A DNA stretch of 6,199 bases, taken from Bacteroidales bacterium. GTDB lineage: Bacteria; Bacteroidota; Bacteroidia; Bacteroidales; UBA1556. Made by a program: the position numbers and the translations under genes. A model generated the notes under the pieces. It had not been told where the DNA came from. It saw only the letters and a program-made list of their open reading frames with translations, and searched no databases. The stretch is from the NCBI GenBank assembly GCA_023145955.1, contig JAGLDA010000139.1:1-6199 (forward strand), in the 5' to 3' direction. Shown here one piece after another: positions 1-5,095 of the stretch; the first letter of the stretch is position 1; the number at the start of each line of letters is the position of its first letter.

Positions 1-3000
1 GTTTCTCTTTCACTCTTAGCTAGCCTTGCGCTACTAAGAGCCAACGCATCAATCATGCGATTATACTCACTAACTAAAGCCTCTATTTCTTCAATTCCAT
101 GCCACTTTATTTTACTATTTTCTTTGCCTATGCTCACTAATTGAAGCTTTTCTTTAAGCATTAGTAATGGCTGCGAAATATACTTACTCACAAATAGTAT
201 TGTAAGTATTGCCACTACAATAATGAGAATATACACATTCATAAGAGCCATTAATAATGTAGATATCTCTGTTTTAAGAACTTCCTCACGAGCAAAGTAT
301 GGCAAATTCATAAAAGCAATAATTTCTTGCTTAGAATTATGAAATGGCATATAGGCTGATGAAAACATAAGAGAACCTATATTTTCTCTATCAATATAAA
401 TACTTTGATGGTCTAACTTCAAATCCCTAAGTGCTAAAGGGTTCATTTGTTCAGACATTAGCCTACGCTCAAACACTTCGTATCTGGTACTCGAAAGCAG
501 CTGCCCATTAAGCTGATATATATTTATGTCTGTATCAAAAACCTTGGCAAACTTATGCAGAAGCGACTGAAGGTAATCAGGGTCAACTTTTGTTAAATCG
601 CTCTCACTAGATAGCTTATGCTCAAATTCAATTTGAAGAGCTAATGATAAATCCGTAAGCTGATTTCTGTTTTTATTCTTATCTAAATCATTAATATAAA
701 GCAGAGTAATAATACTAATAATAGCAAACGAAGATAGAATAATTGCTACCATTGTTACTTGAAGCCTATTTCCAAAACTCCACCTAATACTAAGCTTCTT
801 GAATATATTTAGATTATTAAAAGATATAAGAATTGCAAAGAGTATCCCGAAAATAATAAATAAGTATGAAAAAGGCGCTAATAAACCAAGCATGGGTTGC
901 TCTTTAAGACTTAGCACATATACTATATCATCATTAAGCCTATATACTAAATGATTATATCCCCTTATACTAGTATAACTTATGTCTCTCTCATTATTAA
1001 AGCTTGCGGGTAAATGTTCTGGAAATGTATAATTACCATATTTTTCAACTCTATTATTGTCCACATATCTTGCCAATGAGTAATTCGAAATTTTTGCAAA
1101 CGGATCGTATTCTTTAGCCCTCAACACCCTTGTAAAGCCTTTCCTTTTAAGCTTAGAATTTATTTCCATATAAACAGTAAATACTTCGAAGGCATCACCA
1201 ATTTTGTTATAAAATCTAAAAACTCCCAAATAATTTACTTGCCCAATACCATAATCAAGCCTATATAAATTCTTATTATTTGTTAGCTTGCCAAAACCAA
1301 TTAGGTTTTTATAAAAGAATGTATCGCAGTTAATTTCAATATTTTGAGGACTAATGAGGAGCTGTAAGTCTTTAGAACATACGGTAGTTTGAAAATCATA
1401 TTTTCCAAAATGAGCAACACTTTTAAAGTATTTATCCTCAATATAGTTTGTAACACTATCAAATTCAATATTATGATTTCCAAACATTGCTTTCAGCTCA
1501 TCATCAGCATACATTTTATCCGATATTTGGGTAAATAAGTATTCTGCCTGAGGATCTTGATTTATTGCCAGGGTTTGAATTATTGCTTTCCTATTAATCC
1601 TTTCGTTCTCCAAGTTAAATATGTTGAACCAATAAGCTATTAATAATGAAAACAATAAGAGAAATATTATAATTATAGTATTGCCTCCAATAGTGGTTTT
1701 TAGGTTAATAACTATAAAATTAATAATGCTCACTGATACATAAAAAACTAAAATTGAATAATCATTGCTTCCAGATATCTGTATTAATGAGAATTCTAAT
1801 ATAGAAAACACTATCACTCCAATAATATACTGTGAATTATTTAGTGATATTAATAATTTATTGGCATTAATATATACAGAAACGAATATGGCAATGCTAA
1901 CTCCTATTGACAATAAACCTATTATTGCCAAATAAGAAACACTATAAATAATAGAAAGGTTAAACGATATTGTGGAATTAAAAATTAAATCTGAAACTAT
2001 AGCTTTGATAAAATGCAGTATCAAAAAAAACAGTACAACATTAGCTATATAAAGAGCATATTTCCATTTATCATTAACTATCTCAAATATTTCGGTTCTA
2101 AAATAATAACCTATTGAATACACTATAAATAGAAATGCCAATAGCTGAAGAAATAACGAGCCAAGACTACTAATAAAGGATGAAGCAAAAATTGCTGATG
2201 AGAAAATAGGGCTATCAAGTAATAGCTGAGGGAGCATTACATTTTGGTATAATAATACTATTAGCAATATAGATACTGCTTTACCAAAAAGGCTAAACAG
2301 CTTACTTTTAACATAAATACTAAATAACTGCTGAGTGAAGGAAATGAAGAATAAAAATGAAAGAATAAAAATGCCAAATATTACTCCAAATGTATTCTTA
2401 GAAATAGTATTATTTGTTTTCCATAATACACTCATAAGGTAGTCACCCGATAAGCTATTTATTGCATTTGTATTATTTTTATCTACCACAAAATCCACCT
2501 GCTTATTAATCCCTATATTAGGATTGAGTCCACTCTTAAGATACTCATTGCTAACAGCATAAGTGCGATATAATAAAAAAACACATCTAAACGTATAATT
2601 ATTTTTAATAATATCTTTAACAATAAAAGCTCCCATGGAGTTTTGGTAGAAATATGTTCCACTTTTTTCAATCTTAGCTTCTATTACAAAATCATTATCC
2701 GTCCAAGCAATTAGCTCATTATTATTATCTATCAAAAAAATATGGATATCGTTTTGATCTGCATTTTTCACAAACTCATTGGAAAAATAAAACTGCTTAG
2801 TATTCGCAATCGAAGAGTCAATAATAGGCATATAGCGAACTCCTATATCCTCCATTCTATTCTCAATTTCACTTATATGCTTTTGCAGTTTTATTTGAGA
2901 ATAATTATTTCCAAAGTCGCCTGTTTGAAAATTAGAAATAACCAAACTTAGCAAATAAAAGCTCACAGACAATAAAGCTATTATCCATGTTGAGATATGC

Positions 3001-3035
3001 AATTTTTTAAATGTGTGGTTTTGATTTTTATCCAT
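1..3035 (-). CDS. Giant membrane sensor histidine kinase, N-terminal 1011 residues (HAMP present, catalytic core beyond left edge)
   Basis: This frame is open from the ATG at 3035 to the left edge with no stop. I translated it by hand, and it gives 1011 complete codons. Predicted topology, consistent with the positive-inside rule: TM1 at residues 13-34; periplasmic domain 35-215; eight TM segments in 216-471 (about 216-233, 251-267, 281-310, 328-347, 361-388, 402-421, 426-445, 451-471); second periplasmic domain 472-715, containing YSLARYVDNNRVEKYGNY near 652; TM 716-738; a basic cytoplasmic loop; TM 760-781; third periplasmic domain 782-927; TM 928-950; HAMP about 950-1005. The last residues, LAKSERE, match the linker that in NtrY-like kinases leads straight into the phospho-accepting histidine motif. 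From family knowledge the protein should autophosphorylate and signal to a response regulator, but H-box and ATPase are not visible, so kinase identity is inferred. Cys553 and Cys570 could form a periplasmic disulfide. An in-frame ATG at 3062 would add nine residues; an in-frame TAG lies just upstream of it. The signal sensed is unknown. Confidence 0.85.
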   Translation of the reverse strand, partial: MDKNQNHTFKKLHISTWIIALLSVSFYLLSLVISNFQTGDFGNNYSQIKLQKHISEIENRMEDIGVRYMPIIDSSIANTKQFYFSNEFVKNADQNDIHIFLIDNNNELIAWTDNDFVIEAKIEKSGTYFYQNSMGAFIVKDIIKNNYTFRCVFLLYRTYAVSNEYLKSGLNPNIGINKQVDFVVDKNNTNAINSLSGDYLMSVLWKTNNTISKNTFGVIFGIFILSFLFFISFTQQLFSIYVKSKLFSLFGKAVSILLIVLLYQNVMLPQLLLDSPIFSSAIFASSFISSLGSLFLQLLAFLFIVYSIGYYFRTEIFEIVNDKWKYALYIANVVLFFLILHFIKAIVSDLIFNSTISFNLSIIYSVSYLAIIGLLSIGVSIAIFVSVYINANKLLISLNNSQYIIGVIVFSILEFSLIQISGSNDYSILVFYVSVSIINFIVINLKTTIGGNTIIIIFLLLFSLLIAYWFNIFNLENERINRKAIIQTLAINQDPQAEYLFTQISDKMYADDELKAMFGNHNIEFDSVTNYIEDKYFKSVAHFGKYDFQTTVCSKDLQLLISPQNIEINCDTFFYKNLIGFGKLTNNKNLYRLDYGIGQVNYLGVFRFYNKIGDAFEVFTVYMEINSKLKRKGFTRVLRAKEYDPFAKISNYSLARYVDNNRVEKYGNYTFPEHLPASFNNERDISYTSIRGYNHLVYRLNDDIVYVLSLKEQPMLGLLAPFSYLFIIFGILFAILISFNNLNIFKKLSIRWSFGNRLQVTMVAIILSSFAIISIITLLYINDLDKNKNRNQLTDLSLALQIEFEHKLSSESDLTKVDPDYLQSLLHKFAKVFDTDINIYQLNGQLLSSTRYEVFERRLMSEQMNPLALRDLKLDHQSIYIDRENIGSLMFSSAYMPFHNSKQEIIAFMNLPYFAREEVLKTEISTLLMALMNVYILIIVVAILTILFVSKYISQPLLMLKEKLQLVSIGKENSKIKWHGIEEIEALVSEYNRMIDALALSSARLAKSERE
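13..40. repeat. Stem-loop within the kinase coding sequence
   Basis: CTCTTAG (13-19) and CTAAGAG (34-40) are perfect inverted repeats. Inside them TAGC (21-24) pairs with GCTA (30-33), leaving C20 as a single bulge and a five-base loop. The total is eleven base pairs. It lies in codons for the linker just after the HAMP domain. No T-run follows on either strand, so it does not look like a terminator. It may be chance. Confidence 0.5.
21..188 (-). other. HAMP domain of the sensor kinase
   Basis: Residues about 950-1005 follow the last membrane segment. They show the HAMP pattern: a first amphipathic helix starting SKYISQPLLMLKEKLQ with the characteristic proline after the membrane, a short connector (GKENSKIKW), a conserved-type acidic residue pair (IEEIEAL), and a second helix with the typical EYNRMIDAL ending. 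HAMP domains pass conformational change from periplasmic sensor to cytoplasmic kinase. This is the best internal evidence that the gene encodes a signal-transducing kinase. Confidence 0.8.
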
Positions 3036-3050
3036 AATAAACGTAAAACG

Positions 3051-3058
3051 CAAATTTA
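3051..3058 (-). promoter_or_regulatory. Possible -7 element upstream of the kinase gene
   Basis: The minus strand reads TAAATTTG, a full match to the Bacteroidota -7 consensus TAnnTTTG. The nearest upstream TTG is only 15 bases away, shorter than the usual 17-23, and initiation would fall only about ten bases before the ATG at 3035. If real, it would rule out the alternative ATG at 3062. In such AT-rich sequence a chance match is quite likely. Confidence 0.22.
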
Positions 3059-3145
3059 ACATTTTATATGGCTCAACATACTATAATGTTATACTTGGAG
3101 CAACTCCTACTTTTTAAATTAACAAATGGTGTAAATACAGATGTT

Positions 3146-3189
3146 TAATTGTTGAGTTGTTTTGTTGAGTTGGGGCTATGCAACAATTA
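3146..3189. repeat. Inverted repeat overlapping the anti-sigma stop codon
   Basis: TAATTGTTG (3146-3154) and CAACAATTA (3181-3189) are a perfect 9-bp inverted repeat with a 26-base loop. The right arm contains the stop codon of the anti-sigma gene. Because TTGTTG also occurs in the second direct-repeat copy (3162-3167), the same right arm could pair with either copy, giving two mutually exclusive hairpins. The stems are AT-rich, and no T-tract follows on the transcribed strand, so a classic intrinsic terminator is not supported. Confidence 0.5.
3149..3172. repeat. Tandem 11-bp direct repeat between anti-sigma and kinase genes
   Basis: TTGTTGAGTTG occurs at 3149-3159 and again at 3162-3172, separated by TT, so the period is 13 bases. 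The copies are identical. It sits 15 bases downstream of the anti-sigma stop codon and about 115 bases upstream of the kinase start. Such a pair could be two half-sites for a DNA-binding protein or a small duplication. No function is demonstrated. Confidence 0.75.
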
Positions 3190-4446
3190 TGGTAGCGATT
3201 CGTCTTTTTGGCTAAGAAGAATTTCGCTCTCTGTCATTTTATTAAATCCTTTTACTGCCATTTCTGTTATCTTCCTTATGGCATCTTTAGGCTTAGTATT
3301 AGCAATATACTCCTTTTCATGAGAATAAATTCGAGATATTTTATTTTTAATTTTACCAATTTTACCTATACTATTATCGCCATCTACATCAGGCTCAGTA
3401 GCTACAATAACAACACAACCAGTATCAATTACAAAATATTGTATTGGCATTATTTGGCTCTCAAGTTCTATCTCATGGCAATCACTCAAGGCTGTTTCCA
3501 TACCTTTAGATTCCATCATTACGACTCTACTAGTTATCCTATTTTCGTAATTTGTATTATTAGGAGCTATTTTCGTATTACTATTCTTAGTTATTTCTGT
3601 ACTGCTATTTTCCGCAACTTCCTTTTTATTTATAAAGTTAGTTTTCTGAATTACATCAATGTTGTCAGTAACAGTTTCTACTTTATTATCTACCTCTATT
3701 TGAGTATTTATTTTATCTAAAGTAGTACTGTATATATTAAAAACAACAAAGAACGCAATTGCTGCAGCCATAGAATTTACATATCTACTAATAGCAAGCA
3801 GCCCAATTGGCACATTACGATACAATAATTGCTTATCACCAAAAACAATACTTGTATCAGCAGTTAATTTGCTACTATTATAAAGTGTAAAAATAGAATT
3901 CAATTTTTCATCCTTTGCCACAATATCCAACAAATTATCAGACTCTTTTTTATTAAGATTGCCTTCAATAAAATCTATGCATATATTTTCAAATTCTGAC
4001 TGAGGAATATAGTTACCATCTCCAATATTTAATCTTAATATCTGTTCTTTACTCTCAAAAACTATATTCTCAGGCATTATAGAACTAACTTCTTTAAACG
4101 AGCCAAACTCCGAAACTAAGTCAGGATTCAATTCCAAAAAGTCTTCAACTTGAATTTTATCTTGAAAAGACAAATCTCCTTCGTGATATGCAATAAAATA
4201 ATGCTCATAATTTTCATTATTCAGTAATAATACAGAATCATACTGTACCTTAAGGCTCTCTTTATTATTAAAAGCCCCAACGCACTCATTAATACTATAA
4301 TCATATATTCCATCAAATTCCTCAGCAATAATAGGATTTTGCTCCAAAAATAATAATACCATGGCATGAGTGTCCTTATCAAGATTTCCATCAAGGAAAT
4401 CTATCAAAAACTCTTCATAATTTGATATATTTATTTTCTTTTGCAT
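3187..4446 (-). CDS. Probable anti-sigma factor: three tandem non-zinc anti-sigma modules, one membrane segment, periplasmic domain
   Basis: The 419-residue protein is encoded 14 bases downstream of the ECF sigma gene, the normal position for the partner anti-sigma factor. Residues 10-47, 80-117 and 151-188 are diverged copies of one helical module (FLIDFLDGNL…FLEQNP; YFIAYHEGDL…FLELNP; ICIDFIEGNL). Copies two and three are each followed by a linker of the form IVFxxKxxL (IVFESKEQI at 128; IVFGDKQLL at 200). The module glycines are at 20, 90 and 162. I know this module from Bacteroidota membrane proteins next to ECF sigma genes. It lacks the His/Cys ligands of zinc-type anti-sigma domains. 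One hydrophobic segment at about 222-240 should leave the modules in the cytoplasm to bind sigma. Outside, an Asn/Lys/Thr-rich linker (about 250-300) leads to a compact domain with Cys323 and Cys344 and a basic helical C-terminus (about 362-419). No FecR domain is visible. The start is the first ATG after the sigma stop. The anti-sigma role is inferred from context and module. Confidence 0.75.
   Translation of the reverse strand: MQKKINISNYEEFLIDFLDGNLDKDTHAMVLLFLEQNPIIAEEFDGIYDYSINECVGAFNNKESLKVQYDSVLLLNNENYEHYFIAYHEGDLSFQDKIQVEDFLELNPDLVSEFGSFKEVSSIMPENIVFESKEQILRLNIGDGNYIPQSEFENICIDFIEGNLNKKESDNLLDIVAKDEKLNSIFTLYNSSKLTADTSIVFGDKQLLYRNVPIGLLAISRYVNSMAAAIAFFVVFNIYSTTLDKINTQIEVDNKVETVTDNIDVIQKTNFINKKEVAENSSTEITKNSNTKIAPNNTNYENRITSRVVMMESKGMETALSDCHEIELESQIMPIQYFVIDTGCVVIVATEPDVDGDNSIGKIGKIKNKISRIYSHEKEYIANTKPKDAIRKITEMAVKGFNKMTESEILLSQKDESLP
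3727..3783 (-). other. Single transmembrane segment of the anti-sigma protein
   Basis: Residues 222-240 (YVNSMAAAIAFFVVFNIYS) form the only long hydrophobic stretch in the protein. Arg221 and Arg210 on the N-terminal side favour N-in, C-out orientation, which puts the repeated modules in the cytoplasm with the sigma factor. Confidence 0.75.
3790..4419 (-). repeat. Three tandem ~70-residue protein modules in the anti-sigma protein
   Basis: Aligning the conserved glycine of the D/E-G-N/D-L motif (residues 20, 90, 162) gives spacings of 70 and 72 residues. Each unit has an aromatic/acidic helix, the glycine turn, a second helix ending FLExNPxx or an equivalent, then a linker and a K-x-x-L/I element before the next copy. 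The third copy has lost the FLExNP part (DIVAKDEKL) and runs into the membrane segment. Divergence is high, so the triplication is old. Confidence 0.7.
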
Positions 4447-4460
4447 TTTCTATTACTAAA

Positions 4461-4946
4461 TTATATCACCATTTGTAAGCTACCAATATATTTTTTAAGA
4501 GCAACTCTAGCTCTATAAATATACACCTTAACCTGAGATTCATTAAGATCAACTATTTCGCCAATCTCCTTATAATTATACCCTTCGTAATCTCTTAAAA
4601 GGATTACTGACTTTTGAACTTCTGGCAATGTATCAAGTGCGTCTTTAAGCACCTCTTGAATATCCGAATACGAATTATACTCCACAAGCTCACGTTCCAA
4701 GAAACCATCATCTACAGTAGATTTTCTATCTTTACGAATATAATCAATCATAGTATGATAGGCTGCTGTAAAAAGGTATGACTTTACTTTTTTACCATCC
4801 ACATTCTTACGCTTTATCCACATTTTGGTAAAGGCATCCTGCACAATATCCTTGGCAGTATCAGTATCTCTAATACTTTTCAAGATAAAACGATACACAC
4901 CATCGGCATGATCATCAACACATTTATTATAATCTTGCGTAGTCAT
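4461..4946 (-). CDS. ECF-family RNA polymerase sigma factor (sigma-70 family)
   Basis: At 161 residues, the protein has the standard ECF length and only sigma regions 2 and 4. Region 2 spans about 10-75. The core-polymerase-binding helix is DIVQDAFTKMWIKR (33-46), a close match to the usual D-x-V-Q-x-x-F-x-x-x-W pattern, and the -10 recognition part is SYLFTAAYHTMIDYIRKDRK (56-75). Region 4 spans about 95-154: DALDTLPEVQKSVILLRDYE, then a helix-turn-helix (YKEIGEIVDLNESQVKVYIY, 125-144) that reads the -35 element, ending RARVALKKYI. No extra C-terminal domain is present. The ATG at 4946 is preceded directly by in-frame TAA and TGA codons, so no longer ATG start is possible. It recruits RNA polymerase to its own regulon when freed from its anti-sigma factor, probably the next gene downstream. 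Targets cannot be told from this window. Confidence 0.95.
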   Translation of the reverse strand: MTTQDYNKCVDDHADGVYRFILKSIRDTDTAKDIVQDAFTKMWIKRKNVDGKKVKSYLFTAAYHTMIDYIRKDRKSTVDDGFLERELVEYNSYSDIQEVLKDALDTLPEVQKSVILLRDYEGYNYKEIGEIVDLNESQVKVYIYRARVALKKYIGSLQMVI

Positions 4947-4965
4947 TTATCATATAATCAATTCT

Positions 4966-4984
4966 GTTCGCTTAAGTGACGAAC
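4966..4984. promoter_or_regulatory. Imperfect palindrome in the leader of the sigma operon
   Basis: GTTCG (4966-4970) and CGAAC (4980-4984) are perfect 5-bp inverted arms around CTTAAGTGA. The site lies 20 bases upstream of the sigma ATG, between it and the proposed promoter, and would be in the transcribed leader. It is GC-richer than its surroundings. It could be an operator or a small RNA hairpin near the ribosome entry site. Confidence 0.35.
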
Positions 4985-5002
4985 TTAGCATGAAATTAGT
5001 TA

Positions 5003-5036
5003 CAAAGATATTGTATTTTAATGGTAAATTGCTAAA
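5003..5036 (-). promoter_or_regulatory. Candidate Bacteroidota-type promoter of the sigma/anti-sigma operon
   Basis: The minus strand carries TATCTTTG at 5010-5003, a full match to the -7 consensus TAnnTTTG. A partial -33 match, TTTAG, lies at 5036-5032, leaving a spacer of 21 bases, within the usual range, though the consensus TTTG itself is not present. Transcription would start near 4997 and give a leader of about 50 bases containing the 4966-4984 palindrome. Confidence 0.5.
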
Positions 5037-5047
5037 TGATGAAATGT

Positions 5048-5072
5048 AAAAGCTTGGAATATATTATTAAGC
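5048..5072 (-). terminator. Weak possible terminator after the LRR gene
   Basis: On the minus strand GCTTAATA pairs with TATT-CC-AAGC, an eight-pair stem with a two-base bulge and three-base loop (5072-5052), followed by TTTT (5051-5048). It begins 23 bases after the LRR stop codon. The stem is mostly A-T, so it would be weak. Position and T-run are the main support. Confidence 0.3.
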
Positions 5073-5095
5073 ATCTAATCTGCGTATTATTTAAA

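Noticed and set aside
1301..1483. Minus-strand open frame of 60 codons
   Set aside because: It overlaps the kinase on the same strand in another frame. The kinase frame is continuous here and encodes part of its second periplasmic domain.
2023..2030. Run of eight A (T8 on the coding strand) in the kinase gene, with further seven-base runs at 2575-2581 and 2734-2740
   Set aside because: Considered as phase-variation tracts, but such runs are expected in DNA this AT-rich. The frame is intact, and the T8 encodes part of an ordinary membrane segment.
2742..2951. Plus-strand open frame of 69 codons opposite the kinase gene
   Set aside because: It is antisense to the continuous kinase frame and has no recognisable motif or start signal.
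3092..3111. Small GGAG-CAA-CTCC hairpin between kinase and anti-sigma genes
   Set aside because: It has only four base pairs and no T-run on either side suited to a terminator, and is too short to interpret.
3208..3720. Plus-strand open frame of 170 codons antisense to the anti-sigma gene
   Set aside because: It lies wholly opposite a well-supported gene. Its product is rich in Phe, Tyr, Ile and Ser as expected from antisense AT-rich DNA, and it shows no domain pattern.
3187..4446. FecR/TonB-dependent transducer type anti-sigma factor
   Set aside because: The usual Bacteroidota ECF partner was considered, but no FecR domain is visible after the membrane segment and no TonB-dependent receptor gene follows.
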